Below are positions 27,092 through 43,500 of a DNA stretch of 64,000 bases, in pieces. Position 1 is the stretch's first letter, and each line of letters opens with the position of its first letter. Source of the stretch: Vermamoeba vermiformis (taxonomy: Eukaryota; Tubulinea; Echinamoebida); assembly GCA_045837725.1 (NCBI GenBank), contig JBEWZL010000063.1, positions 124,001 to 188,000 on the forward strand. Direction: 5' to 3'. The translations under genes and the position numbers were made by a program. The notes beneath the pieces were generated by a model. That model had not been told where the DNA came from. It made no database searches and saw nothing but the letters and a program-made list of their open reading frames with translations.

Positions 27092-28023
27092 TTAATGGAT
27101 CTGACTCCAGCCTCTCCTGTAAAGACGGTAGAGTTCTATAAAATCATTCGCTAGGAAATTAAACACTAAGCGAATAATTTCTAGTAAAAATCCGCCGTAC
27201 AAAGGTTGCTTGAATAGCGATAACAAGTTCAACTTTTTCGATCCAAAAATTCCCTTGTTAACTCCAGTAATTATCATTTGCCGATGAATAGTGTTAAAAG
27301 GGTAATAAAAAATAGAGGCTAAAATATTAATAGGAAGATCCTTGAGTCCACTGAGGCTTCGCTGTTGCTTTAAAAATTTTGACCAGATCCGGCTAAATCC
27401 TTCGAGGGCAATATTTTGTATGATAATACCAATAATTCCAATAAATATACCATTATAAAGCGCTATAAATCTTTTGGGTGATGAAAAGACGTCTGCCAAG
27501 ATTTTTGGAGTCGATCGCAAAGTAGATCCCATCACCAATACGACCAAGCTGTCAATAGGTTGCCATAATATGAATAAAATAATATTTTTGATCATTTTTT
27601 TGACGAATGACTGTTGAGTATTCGAGGTTGCGTGCGGTTCGGATGAGATGGCTTTTACCGAACGAAGAACACCACCTTTGAATAGTGCGCTTAGACCACC
27701 CTCCATTAACATCGACCGTATCCATCCAATAACAGTCTTACGCTTATCTATCTCCCCGGTAACCAAATAATAGTGCTACATCCAGAAAATAAAATTAGTA
27801 AATTATTGTACGCGTTTAAATTGACTTGTACGAGTAATATATCGCTCTATATTAATTAGTATATTTTTGCTAAATGTATATTATAATTTTCGCTCACCTG
27901 TAGCTGCAACAGAAGCTTCAATCTGAAAAACGGCGTCGCCAGAAATGCGTCAAGGCATACTCCGAGGTCATATCGCTCGTTAATATGCCTCAGCAAGCCT
28001 ATTGTTCTCGATTTTGTGTTCAT
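27092..28023 (-). CDS. Divergent mitochondrial carrier family protein (copy B)
   Basis: Two exons. The ATG at 28023 gives MNTKSRTIGLLRHINERYDL, then ATPFFRLKLLLQLQ at the first carrier repeat, with the intron just after it as in copy A. The second exon has VIGWIRSMLMEGGLSALFKG, LFILWQPIDSLVVLVMG and IFYYPFNTIHRQMIITGV, the last two being degraded repeat signatures. Shared intron position and similar phrases (SPKRFIALYNGIFIGIIGII against SKDRIISLYNGFGIGMISIL) make copies A and B paralogues. The acid and basic salt-bridge residues of ordinary carriers are mostly lost. Substrate unknown; possibly an outer-membrane or non-transporting member. Confidence 0.68.
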
Positions 28024-28158
28024 TCGTTCAAAATGTACACCATATGTTGGCGGGAAGAATGGCGGCAAAATTTTTTTTGGTCAAACTTTAGTCAAACCCC
28101 AAAGTCCAGGTCCCAAAAACCCAAACAACAAGGGTCATAATTATTTCTCAATACTAAA

Positions 28159-30409
28159 TGGAGTTCGAAGCATTACCGATTGAAATTAAATTGCACATCT
28201 GTTCGTTTTTGGAACGGAAAAGCATTCCAGCCATCTTGTCGTAAGAATTAAAAATCCATAGTATATTTATTTACAATATCTAAGTAATTTGAGCAGAATT
28301 CAAGCAGTTAGCAAGGAGTTTCGAGATTTGCTTTGGAGATCGCGGACCCATTTTGAATTGGAAGAATGGGAGAATAATATTGATCCTTTAATTCTATTAA
28401 ATCGAAGCAATCCTAATATTGTCACGTATCTTGACTTCTCAGGTGAGAGCTTAGAGTGAAAAAATTAATTTTCAAAATCAAATGTAATTTTAACTCGATT
28501 GATAGGCTTAGATCCGGAGCACCAAAACTTTCCCTCTGCAACTGAAATAATTTCAAAATTTTCCGCACTAGAGTACCTTCGATTAGACGAACTGCCAACC
28601 GCCCCTGAAGATCTTGCACAATTAGAAAAAGCTATAATTAGCCACAAATCGCTGATAGAAATTCGAGCGAGTATAAATCCAGGAGTACCCATTGAATTAT
28701 ATCGAAATATAGCCAAAAGAGTTCGATTATTCACTTATCAACGAGGCAGATCTGACACACTGGACATTCCAACATTTAATTTTTACGATGAAACGCTTGC
28801 TTTATATCAACAAGAAGAATCTATATCATTTCCCACTACTAGCAAACTCGTCAAAGGAATAACTATATTCGATAAACTCATCGTTGGAACTGCAGACGGA
28901 ACAATTTTTGTCTGCGATCAGCATCAAACTGAAAATCGATACGAAATAACTCAAACGCTTCATGAACACACAAGCGAAATCACGTGCTTTTACTACACCC
29001 CGCGCGTTAAAACCAATTTTGTCATCGGCGCTAAGGTAAGAGAATTTTTTTTTGCTGATCGACATCCAAAAAAGAGAAAACGATTTTAACGAAATATTAT
29101 TATAGGACGGCAAAGTCAGTCAATGGTACTTTGATGCGACGAACAAAATGACGTTAATAGACACCAAACAGTTGCCAGAACCGATCTGTCACGTGTACTT
29201 CAGCGACCGAAACTTTGACTTGCCGTTTTTGTTTGCCGCGTCAAAACACAAAGTTTATTTTTACGTCGGAGACAAGCTCAAGAAACATGGCTTCAAATCG
29301 GAACATGTTATCACTGGTAGGTGTTAAAACTTGACAGGTGTCATTATTTGTACAGCACTTTGTCGACACTATATCCGATTTGACACCTGTCATCGAGGCG
29401 TGTCCGTCACTCACGTGGTGCTCATGGCCGATGATTGTCCAAATATAGGCAAACAGACTATCATTTTCGATGACACTTTGACACGTGTCATTTGACAGCG
29501 CATTTCATGTCCATGCATTACCTGTCGATGACATTTTGACGTGTCATTACGCCGCTAATTGACACGTGTCACTTTTCGTCCCACGAAAAACTGTCTTTGC
29601 TAACGTACTTGTTTGACAGGTTTATACTACGATACAATGCGTCAAGATCTATATATAGCCACTGAAGTCGATATTAATCGTATCCCTGGCCATAGCTTAA
29701 GATACCTCGAAACTTTTCAAGTTCAAACCTCGCCGCACGGATTCAGCAACTTGAACCTTTCGGAAGGACAGTAAGTGTTCTAAAAATAATGAAATACTAC
29801 TAGTAGTGTTAAAGTATTTCTGAAATTTCATATTTTTAGGTCAGTTGCATCGTTAACTCCAACTGAAATAGCGATCAAACCGTTTTTGTTTCAAAAAGCG
29901 ACCTTGGTCATTGAAGGAAAATTCGATGCGTCGAACCCTAATTTATTGGCTTTCTCTCCTTATGAAAATCATATTACGTGCTCTAATGGACCTTGCCTGC
30001 TAGTTTACGTAAGTTGGTTTTGAATTGAATTTTTTTTTTGTGAATCCGCAAGGTTGACTCAAAATTGAAAAGATCGGAAGCCCATAGTATTATTATATAC
30101 GCTAATATACGCTGAATTTAGGATTTGGAAAGTAGACGGCAAATAGTTTGCGTCTCTCCCCAGATTTCGAAATCTGATCTTTTGAACGAAAAGTTTCCAA
30201 CTTGTACTTGTTGGTTATGGTACTCATCTGAATCCAACTATCTATATGCTATATTCTCAGACAATAGGGTCTACTGGTGGAGTGTAATTCATACTCGCGA
30301 AATGGACTTCATGCCGGTTTCAGCCGAATCTGACTCTGAACCCGAACCTTCAGAGGATAGTGACAATGAACAGCTTCAAGAGTCATTGAGCGATAGCGGA
30401 AGCATTTAG
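28159..30409 (+). CDS. F-box protein with WD40-like repeats
   Basis: The start at 28159 gives an F-box (EFEALPIEIKLHICSFLERK, SIPAILSIQAVSKEFRDLLW). A leucine-rich linker follows (FSALEYLRLDELP). Beta-propeller-like repeats come next (KGITIFDKLIVGTADGTIFV, HTSEITCFYYTPR, VIGAKDGKVSQWYFD, LYAIFSDNRVYWWSV). The C-terminus is acidic (SAESDSEPEPSEDSDNEQLQ). Expected role: SCF ubiquitin-ligase receptor. The repeats lack many classical GH and WD pairs, so the propeller is inferred. The 303-nt intron at 29317-29619 is about five times the usual length and holds four exact TGACA-NN-TGTCA palindromes. It is convergent with the kinase gene at 30678. Confidence 0.75.
29332..29571. promoter_or_regulatory. 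Cluster of TGACA-NN-TGTCA palindromes in an intron
   Basis: Exact 12-bp palindromic sites lie at 29332-29343, 29381-29392, 29479-29490 and 29560-29571, with partial ones between (TGACGTGTCA at 29537). All are inside one intron of the F-box/WD40 gene. The half-site TGACA is that of TALE homeodomain proteins (TGIF, MEIS, PREP), and TGACACGTGTCA also contains an E-box. Function as a binding array is inference. Three more exact sites are in the kinase-gene introns at 31644, 31935 and 32449. Confidence 0.55.
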
Positions 30410-30426
30410 TGTAGTGTAATACGTTG

Positions 30427-30463
30427 ATGAAATCAGATCTCGATTTTGTCGATCTGATTTCAT
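30427..30463. repeat. Inverted repeat between convergent genes
   Basis: The arms ATGAAATCAGATC (30427-30439) and GATCTGATTTCAT (30451-30463) are perfect reverse complements of 13 bp with an 11-nt loop. The repeat lies 17 bp past the stop of the F-box/WD40 gene and before the 3' end of the kinase gene. It may form an RNA hairpin in either 3' UTR and help end or process the transcripts. Confidence 0.7.
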
Positions 30464-30677
30464 GCCAGTACAATAAATGAAAATCTCTTTTTGGTAGATA
30501 TTAAAGCAATTATAATAACTAAGTCTATTCCCCAATATTTTTTTGGAAAGTTTTGCTTTTGTACACGGAAATAGGTCGATTACGAGCATATATTTTTTCT
30601 GAGAATACTACCGATGCAATTGTTTAGCATATAAAACAAGCTTATTTTCGCGAATGTCTTTCGTAACGGCGCAAAAT

Positions 30678-33957
<3,280 letters not shown>

Positions 33958-34108
33958 GATTTGTATATATTATGCTCTTCATAGATATTTTAGGCACAAA
34001 ATCTTTTTTTGAAATGCGTCACGGCAGTTTTTTTTCTGCCTCCCTAAAAACGTACAAAAACTTGCGACAGAATTATTGCTCTATTGTATATAATAATAAC
34101 ACAACACT
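33958..34108. promoter_or_regulatory. Divergent promoter between the kinase and RED/IK genes
   Basis: Only about 150 bp separate the start codons of two divergent genes, so both promoters and 5' UTRs must share it. The sequence is AT-rich, with TATATAATAATAAC just before the RED/IK start. No specific factor site is claimed. Confidence 0.5.
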
Positions 34109-37100
34109 ATGTCCGGAGGTATATCAATTAATTGCAAATATCGAATGGACGCTGATTGATTTTTCTATGCAGATTCGTTTTCAAATCCGGTCGCTCCGGC
34201 TAACGCTGCCATGGACGCCATATCCAAGTAATTATTAGTGTTATTTTACTATAATAATGCTGCAATTGGAATTAAGGAATTACGCATGAATTGAATAATT
34301 ATTACAAAAATTCAGAATTATGTTCTAAATGCATTAATAACAAGTATACGCATTTCTTAATATTATATAATACGTATTAATAATTATTTTAATTTTGTTA
34401 GCTTGGGCGGAGGCAATGCACTTTCAAACTCAGATTTCAGAAAATTCTTGATGACTCCACGAAGACCAGACACAGAAGAAGGCGTAAGAATTATTTATTA
34501 AATTAATACGATGTCTATTATATACTTTAAAACGCCCAAGGATGACGCTGGATCGGGCTCAAAGATGCGCGATCCGATCTAGGCTCGTTCTATTAGTTTT
34601 GCTTTATTCAACATAACTATTCTCCGTACCTATATAATGGTCAATATCTAATATTGTCCTAATTAGTCCAAATTTGCGCACTTGGATCCAACTCGCGCCA
34701 AAGCCAAAGTCACTCCAGATCAAATCGCCGAATTCAGGAAGATCAAACAGCAGAAAAAAGCCGAAAAGTACGTAACATATAGTACTATAACATATGCATA
34801 GTTAAGGAAATTGTTTCTGGTTTCAAATTTATTTGGATCTGATCCACGACAATTCAATTTCAAAATATAGGGCTCTATTTAGAATTTCCTTATTTAGTAA
34901 TACTTTTCTAAAATATAATTCATATTTAGAATGAAGAAAAAGCAAGCAATGTTACCCGAAGGTTATCGAGATCGAGCAGCGGAACGACGAGCGAACGGAG
35001 GTGATGCAGCGGACGAAGAAGAAACAACGATGACAGTAGGACTACATAATATGCCTCCTCCTAGTGAAGAGTACGTTATATAAGCAATTCTAATAGCATT
35101 CAAATCCAGTACAAATTTTATCAAATTTATTCGAAGAAAAAATTTTACTACAAATCGGCTGAAAATAACCAATAACCCTTTTAAAGCTATAATATCACGA
35201 TACCTTATATTACTGAGGATGTTAATTCGTTGTATTCTATAGTCAAGTAGATCCAGAGGAGTTACGCAGACAAGAATATGAGCGATCAAAATACTTGGGA
35301 GGTGATTTGGAACACACGCATTTGGTCAAAGGTCTTGATTATGCACTATTAGAGAAGGTATATACTATTACAATATAAGCCTACTAGTATACTTAACCGA
35401 CAAACGAATTTTATTTTTTTCGTACCGGGATCTGATTTCTGAACAAACGCAATTTTTCAACAAAATTGCATTTAAATATTATATCCAACAATGATATTGC
35501 TTTAGTTGTTATTATTCTTTGGTCTTTTATTAATTAAGTATTTTTTTGTTAGGTCAAAAGTGAACTTGAAGAGGAAGAGCGACAAAAAGCGGAAGAAAAA
35601 GCGCGCCAAGAACAAGAAGAACATTCTAAGCCCTTTGCCGTAAAACAATTGATCACGACCGGCGGAACAATTCGCGCGATGGAAATGCCGACTGAGATCA
35701 AGACAGTGCTCGGACGAAATCTGTTTCGAGAAGTGTTTTTGAAGAAGTATCCCGAGACTATAGATACGTTCGTCAAGGTATATTATCCATATAAGATAAT
35801 CTTATATTTATATTTTGCATACTTTATCTTAGAATCTCATATCTGGATCTGATCCAAAATTTTTATCAATTTTATTACTTAACGGATTTTTATCGTTTAC
35901 ACTCCGATAATAATCTATTCAATGCATTTTTCTGTCTATTTAGTGCTAAATTAGTACAATAGGGCCGAACGACGTTAGTTTTTGAGTTAGATCCGGATCT
36001 GCACCAAGAACTACCAACAATAGTGACGCGCAGCAAAGATGATTTGCCTGCTATGGAAGAGCTCGTATCTGGCGAGATTAATCCCGAGATTATCGAAAAA
36101 GTTAGCAAAATTATGACAGTCCTGAAGCACGGTCATAAAAAAGTGAAAAAAATTGGTACGTTACAGGCCCGTAAAACAATGTATTACTATATTTGGTAAA
36201 ATAATAATAACCAAACTTTCCATTTTTAGAAAAACCAGAAGCTAAACCCGCACCTGTACAGCAAAAGCCCAAAGTTTCTGCGAGGTAAGTAACATTTTTC
36301 CATAAAAGGAAATCTCGGTTTACTAACGATTACCAATTATAGTATTTTTGACGACGTGGACGATGACTATGATATTACATTGAACGACAAAGACGATAAA
36401 AAGCCAGAGCCGAGTGGCATGTTGGGTCCGATGATGCCTTCCATGGGCCCTGGTGATGCGTCAGACTACGACTTCAGTTCTGACGCTGCATATGACGCTT
36501 TGCCTCCCCTGCCTAAAGCCAGTGCAGCTACTGCTAATAAGTAAGTTGACTTGGATAGCCTTATTTAGTCATCGAAACATGTGCCTTCGCTACAAATCAA
36601 ATTTTATTTTGCACCACAAACCAACCAAAAAAATTATAATAATAATAATAGTACTATTTTACTATTGAAAATTTGACTATGACACGTGCCGTAAAATAAT
36701 TAGGCCCACTCGTTTGAGCTTTACTTTAGACTAATAGCAGTTTTTGATCGATATTATTAACTTTTTTTTTTGTTATAGACCCAAAGCCGAAGAAAAGCCA
36801 AAAGATAAGAAAAAAATTGAAGAGGACGATTACATGGAATGTTATCCTGCGTACGTAACAACAACTCACGTCGTTATTATCAATTTTATTCGCCGTACTG
36901 ACATCGATGTTACTATAGTACGTTTGAAGGCATGGGATTTGCACAGGGCGAAGAAGAAGACGAAGATGATATCACTAAGATGGACACCAAGAAGAAATTG
37001 AAGCGATGGGACTTTGAAACTGACGAGGATTGGCTCAAATACGAACAAACCCGCGAAGCTACTCCTAAGTAAGTATCATGCACTATACATTCGATATCAT

Positions 37101-37454
37101 CAAAGCGTCGCAGCAGATCTAGATCTGGATCCGGTCGGAGTTTCAGATCTCCCGCAAAAAATTTAGGTTTCGGATTATGATACTTTATGACCCTATGATA
37201 TTATAACCTCAATGCAAATAAGTCTATGGAGGCTAATGTGTTTTTTTTATGTTAGAGCTGCGTACCAATTCGGAGTTAAAATGGCGGACGGTCGCAAAAC
37301 GAAGCAGCAAAAGGGCCAAAAAGCCGCTAAGATTAATAATCAAATGAAGAAGATTGAAAATATTTGGGACAATAAGAAACGAAAGGCTGAAGGTGGAGAT
37401 GAAGGCGATGGAGGCGGAAATAAGCGGTTTAAAGCCGGCGAATTTGGATTTTAA
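34109..37454 (+). CDS. IK: Spliceosomal protein RED (IK)
   Basis: About a dozen exons. A tiny first exon (34109-34118, ATGTCCGGAG) joins to DSFSNPVAPANAAMDAISNL, matching the start of human RED (DSEPFSNPLAP). Then come NSDFRKFLMTPRRPDTEEG, PEGYRDRAAERRANGGDAAD and YERSKYLGGDLEHTHLVKGL followed by DYALLEKV, nearly word for word with human RED (SKFLGGDMEHTHLVKGLDFALLQKV). Further matches are FELDPDLHQELPTIVTRSKD, MECYPAFEGMG, KKKLKRWDFETDEDW and KAAYQFGVKMADGRKTKQQK. The animal RE/RD repeat region is nearly absent, replaced by an acidic Pro-rich segment. RED acts with MFAP1 and SMU1 in spliceosome activation in the nucleus. Several introns contain GATCTGATCC-type motifs. Confidence 0.95.
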
Positions 37455-37895
37455 TTGTAAAAAAATTCTTTCATTAAAAGATCTAGATCCGATCCATTCT
37501 TTTTGCTTTGTACGGCAATTTTTCCTTCGATTCTTAGCCCTATACTATCTTTGTGCCGTACTCACCCTCATTCTCACCATGGACTTTAAGCCGGTCTTAC
37601 GGGATCCGTCCTCACTACCTTTTTTTGGGCCTGGGATCAAGCAAATGGGGGAATATCAACGATGAAATGGCTGATGAGAGATTGGAAGTAAGTCAAGTAG
37701 GTATTTGATGCGAGTCTTTGGGAGTGCGACTTCCAAGTAAGGTAAACCAAGTTTTTGTACGCAAACGGCAAAAAGTTTAGTACGGACGTAAGAATAGTTG
37801 TTCCCTTCTTAATTTTTATTACGAACGCGTGAATTATTTCATTAAATCTTTTTAATTTAACGTATCGCAACAAGTGGTACGCAGATCAAACGGAG
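37455..37895. other. Intergenic interval before the P450 gene
   Basis: A short open frame near 37579 (MDFKPVLRDPSSLPFFGPG) is followed by a stop and has no family match. It may be a 5' leader frame of the P450 transcript. GATC-rich sequence (AGATCTAGATCCGATCC) occurs at about 37481. Confidence 0.4.
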
Positions 37896-40283
37896 ATGAT
37901 AGTTTTACCTTTAATTTTATGGACGATCTCCTTCCTGTTGGTCGCCTGGGTCGTGTATAAAAAGGTATTAACAATTTAATTGATTAAAATAATATATTTA
38001 ACGATTTGGAACCAGGTTTTATACCCTTGGGACGAGATGCCTAACATCCCGGGACCTAAACCCAGCATGTTCTTTGGCAACTTATTCCTTCTGATGAAAT
38101 ACTCGAGTTTAGAAGCCGCTCAAACTGATTTCGTAAAGAAATACGGCCCGGTATTCAAGTAAGATTTTTTTAAATTGATCCAGCAATTTATTTAAAATTA
38201 ATTATTATTCATGAAATCAGGTTGAACTTCCCCTTTACCCAAATGATCACCGTGGGTGACTCTGAAATATTGAAGGGTACTCTTCTCAATTACAAATCGC
38301 CTACTTACGGCACGCTGCATCCATTAATCAAGGTAAATTCTAAATCCGCACTAATGAGACTAAATATTTCGAAAAAATGCGGTATTGATACCCTAGCACG
38401 TATAATTTAATACTTGCGAGTCAAATTCCTCTTAATCCTTCTTGATTATTTTTCTAATGGAAAAACTTTTGTTACGAGATCCGTCAATTTCATACCAAAT
38501 CATGAAAACACCTCGCAATACTTTTTCGATAGTATATTCTTAAACGGAACATCATTTACGCTACAATTTCTAACAATTGCATTCTTTTTCCAGAACGGAT
38601 TGGTGACATCCGAAGACGACAAGTGGAAGCACGATAGAAAATTATTAGACCACGCATTTTCTTTCAAATACCTGCGTGGTTTGCATCCTACTATTATTAA
38701 GTACACCCACGAGCTCATCAAGAAATGGAACAGCAACCCGGATGGCGCTGAAATTAACGCTACGATTGACTTCACTAATTATACCTTTGATATTATTGGC
38801 GAAGTTGCTATTAACTCCCAATTTAATGCCCTGCAATCTGGCGACAAGCTCAGCAATCCCTTATTGGTTCATTTCGTTTCGTAAGTTTCCGATCGAGATC
38901 CAACTTTTTTGAAAATTATTATTAACCAATTATTTACCGATAAAACATCATCATTATACTTTTTATAATTAAATAAGATCCGATAACAAGATATTAAGCG
39001 ATAGCGCAAGATTTTTCAATTTTTTTGCCTCGCGGATCGTTCACTGAACGGTTCAATTTCGCGACTAGTACGCTAACCAATAATTTCCTTTTATAGAACT
39101 TTGACTGAGATGGCCTACCGCGACACAATGCCATGGAACAGATTGAACTTTATGGCTAAGAAGCGTATGGAACAGAGCATCAAGTTCATCGAGGAAGAAG
39201 TTTTGCGCAAAGTGAACGAGCGCAGAAAACAACACCAAGAGTCGAGTGAACGCAAAAACGATATTTTGGACATTTTGTTGGCGACGAATGAGAAGACTGG
39301 CCTGCCTGAATTCACCGATATTGATATTATTCATCACTTGAACACCTTTTTGTAAGTAATCCTCGCATAATTTTATCAGATCCGTCAAAAAATTCTTCCG
39401 AGAAATTTCTACTCCACGCACCGAAAAAAATTTTCACATTTGACAGCGGATCCAAAAAATCCAGTCCGATACATAATCTAATTATCAATATTAACGATTG
39501 TTTTGGTATTTAGGTTTGCAGGTCACGACACAACTGCCGTACTTTTATCGATGACTTTCTACGCTCTCGGGTCACGTCCCGACATCAAGAAAAAAATTCT
39601 CGCTGAAATTGAATTCCTCCGCAACAAGAATTTTGTGCCCGATTACGATGATTTGAGCTCGTTGAATTACATTGGCATGGTCCTCAACGAATCTTTGCGT
39701 TTGTATCCTCCTGCTTCCTCCGCTAGGTACGACCACAAACCACTTTTTTATCAACTTTATTATCTATCTCCATCATAGCGGTCTTTTCTAATGCACTTTA
39801 TATTTGCAGAGCTATGAGCGAAGAAAGTGCAAAGCTGTTAGGCATTAAAAACTTGACCTGCCCCAACACTTACTTGCACTTGGCTTCATACGTCTCACAC
39901 ATCAATCCTAAGTACTGGGACAACCCTCTTGAGTAAGCTCTATTGCATAAGTGTTATTGTATGATATACTAATGTCTTTTGATAGGTACAACCCCGAACG
40001 ATTCACCGCCGAAAACACTGCCAAGCGAGATCCGCTTGCTTTCATTCCTTTCCTTGCTGGCCCTCGAAAATGCATTGGAAACGTAAGAAATTATTATATT
40101 AAAAACAACTTTTTCTGTCTTTGTCAGAACTTTGCGCTGATGGAAGCTAAGACTGCCATGGCCATGTTGATGCCAAGATTTGACTGGAAGCTTGTGGAAG
40201 GTCACGACATTGGCTGGGGCTATCAAATTGTGTCTAAGCCACTCAAAGGCGTCAAAATCATCTTGGAAAAGAAAAAATTGTAG
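37896..40283 (+). CDS. Cytochrome P450
   Basis: The start at 37896 gives an N-terminal membrane anchor (MIVLPLILWTISFLLVAWVV) followed by a Pro-rich hinge (MPNIPGPKPSMFFGNL). The I-helix motif reads FAGHDTTAVLL, the K-helix ExxR reads ESLR in LNESLRLYPPASSA, the PERF region reads YNPERFTAENTAK, and the haem-binding loop reads FLAGPRKCIGN with its Cys ligand. All key P450 signatures are therefore present. The general pattern is nearest to the CYP4-like clan, but I do not assign a family. Expected role: ER-bound monooxygenase using NADPH-P450 reductase; substrate unknown. About seven introns, some with GGATCC/GATCCG-rich sequence. Confidence 0.95.
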
Positions 40284-40539
40284 ATAAAACATTTATTTTA
40301 TTTGTAGCTAGAATTTTACTCTTGTAATAAATATCATATATTACGCAAATTGCAAAGGACTACTGTTAAATTTCTATATTATGGTACGTATCTTAATTGA
40401 AGAACATTTATTTGCAATCGAAGTACTTTTTTTAGATCCGACATACAAATTTGACGTTCTCGCCAACAAAACTTTCGCAAAATAAAATATTATATTGAGT
40501 AGATGATTATTATGTACGACATTAGTATTTTCATCTTTC

Positions 40540-43500
40540 TTAACGTCTATCGTTCTTGCCGATACCACGGTGACCAGCGAACAAATGCTTGGGCTTAAGA
40601 TCCGGCACCCATCTGTCAGCTTCACCCTTGCGACCATCACGATTGCGTTCTCGTTGAGCATAACGACCCAACTTCTCGGCCATATTCTTAGCCTATAGAT
40701 TTAAAACGTTAAAAAAGTGTTCCCAAAAGATCCGGATCCAGATCAGATCCACCCAAAAACGCAACAGGGTGTAAGTTACATTAACACTATATGAATAATT
40801 ACCTTCAAGTTCTTGAAACCCTCGCCGGGCTTGGGTGTCCTGGAAACAGCGCGTTCTTTTTCAACTTCTTCACGTGACTTGGCACGACCTCTGCTCATCG
40901 AGGTGTCAGGTCTAGCGCGACTTCGGCTGCGAGATCTAAACAAGAGAATAAGAATATGACTATGATAGTATGATGGAGGTGTTGAGCTTACCTAGCACGC
41001 TCGACGGCAGCGCTGGGATCAATTCCCAAATCGCGCAAATGGCTTTCAAATTCAGTGGTGTTACCGGGCTAAAAAAAAAAGGTTCAGGTCAGATCTGCTC
41101 TAATTCGCTTAATAATAGTAACTATATGCTTACTTGATACTTCTTGGGGATAATAGGAGCGTTGTTGGGCTTGTCCAAAGCGCTTTGTTGGATCAACAGG
41201 GCCTTCTTGGTACGGATGCGGCGAACCTTCTCCATATCCTCTTCAGTCAATTCAGGAAGATCATCCTCCTATTAATAATACGCCATTAATAAATATGAAA
41301 CGAGTGGATTGCATTATGAAGCAGATCCAAAAACTCTTTCGGTAACGCATCTGATTTCAAAATGATTACTTACATCCCAGTCGGGGCTCTCCATCAAGGC
41401 TTGCAATTTACGAGTACGTTCTTCTTCTTCGCGCTCCAAGGCTTCAAGCTTTTCAATAAGATCCGGATCGATGTAATCGGAAATGTTGAGACCGTCCATA
41501 ATCTCAGGAATCTTATCGTACTTCCATTCGTCGTTCTCCAAAGTGTAATATTCTAAGAAATATATCATTAATAACTAGTTATTAAACAGAACTAAGACAT
41601 CAAAAGCAAGATCCGGATCGCAAAAAATTCTCTTTCTTCCTCAGACTACTATTAAGGAATGCTTACTTCTCCAATCAATGCCCTTGTAGGCAGGGTCCAT
41701 TTCTCTGTAGAGTTCCATTTGTTCTTCGTATTCTTGTCTTCGTTCTCTGACGACTTCACCTTCTTCAACTGTACCGACTGTAGGAGGAACATAAGGAGGG
41801 CGTTGCTGTAAATATTATTAGTACCACATATATAATATAATAACGAAATCAAATAATAAATGAATAAATTTTCAAGCTCGTGTAACGGCATCCAAAAAGT
41901 GGATCCGAAAGTAGTCAAAAATGATTTGGAATAGTATACTTACGACATTATCTCTAGGTTGAGGCATAGAAACGTGAATTCTGTTGGTAATTTCGTTGAT
42001 CTTTTTGCCTTGCAACTTGGATTCGGCTCTCATTTTCAATAACTTCTCGCAAGCGAGTTCCTTAACGTGACTAACACCGTCCTCAGTCATGTTGCTCATA
42101 GGAACGAGTTCGGTGTTAGGATGCTCAGCAAGAGCTTGCAATAAGGCACGTTCTTCGGGGTTCAAGTTCTCAACAGGACGAAGATCCGTCTTGTTCAAAA
42201 CAACGAGAAGAGGCTTGTTGGCAAACAAAGGCTTAATACTGTTGAAAAGAGCGACCTAAATAACATAACGATTAATTTTATATTATTTCTTGCTCGTAAG
42301 TTAACGGATTGCATCCGCTCCAGCTGAAAACTTACTTGTTCGGCAATACTGTAACCGCAACGCTCAGAAATATCAATAATATAGATAATGCTGCACTTCA
42401 AGTGAGCCAAAGCAGTAATAGAAAGCATTTCAATAGTGTTTCTTTCGTCGATAGGATGATCCAAAATACCCGGGGTATCAATAACCTATAATGATATTGT
42501 TATTAATATTATACGTATAAACAACCCCACGTAGTTATGCAGAGGCGCTAATATTAATTTTAAAGCAAAACTAATTTTTTCGATAAGATCTACAGTAGGG
42601 ATCGAGCTGTTACACGGCGAATGCACGCATTCAAAATCGAATCTTACCTGCCAGCGCAAATATTTAAAGTCAGTGTGACCAACGAAGAGTGATTTGGTGG
42701 TGAAAGCATATTCTTGAACATCGACATTGGCTCGAGTAACCTGCGCATTAATATTATGAGTAAAGTTGCTTCATTCGCTTTTAATATTATAAATAATCCA
42801 TATTATATTATAATAATGCGTACTTTGTTCATAAACGATGATTTTCCGACGTTAGGATAACCGCAGAGCAAAAGCGTTCTAGTGTTGGGATCAATCGACG
42901 GCAAACGAGCCATATGTTGACGAACCTATTTAAATTACTCATTAATATTCTATTTGTATAATATTAATTCTATTTGCAAAAATAACGATGTCCGTACGTA
43001 TTATTTCGCAATGAAAGATCGAGCAAGGTTTTTATGAGTGACACTTACTTGTTCGAGATAAGCAAAAGCGGGAGCATTCTTAGCAACCAATTTAACCATT
43101 CTATATTAATAAAATAATTAGGACGTTGATCAATACAAAAAGTCATGCAAGATTCGTTCGATCGCGATCAAGCGATCAGAACGTCAGTTGATAAATAATA
43201 CGCTGTAAAAAGGCGAAAATTTATATTATAGTAATTATGCAAATTTCTTACCTGCCCAGAGCTGCTCTCTTGAGCTGTTTACATCTGTAAAGCGAATCTC
43301 CGAACTTCAAGAGACGCACGTAGTCCTTAGCAATAGTATCGACCAAGTGTCTGGCAGTGTTCAATTGACCCAAAGCCAATTTATAGTGATCTTTATCATA
43401 CAAAACGTTGGCCAGATCGGAGTAGAAGGGATGAATTTCCTGTTTTAACATGATTGTTAGCTTCTGTACGCGCATCAATGAGATAAAAATATCGATAATG

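Noticed and set aside
37579-37665. Short frame before the P450 starting MDFKPVLRDP
   Set aside because: It ends in a stop and cannot be spliced in frame to the P450 start with confidence; at best an upstream leader frame.
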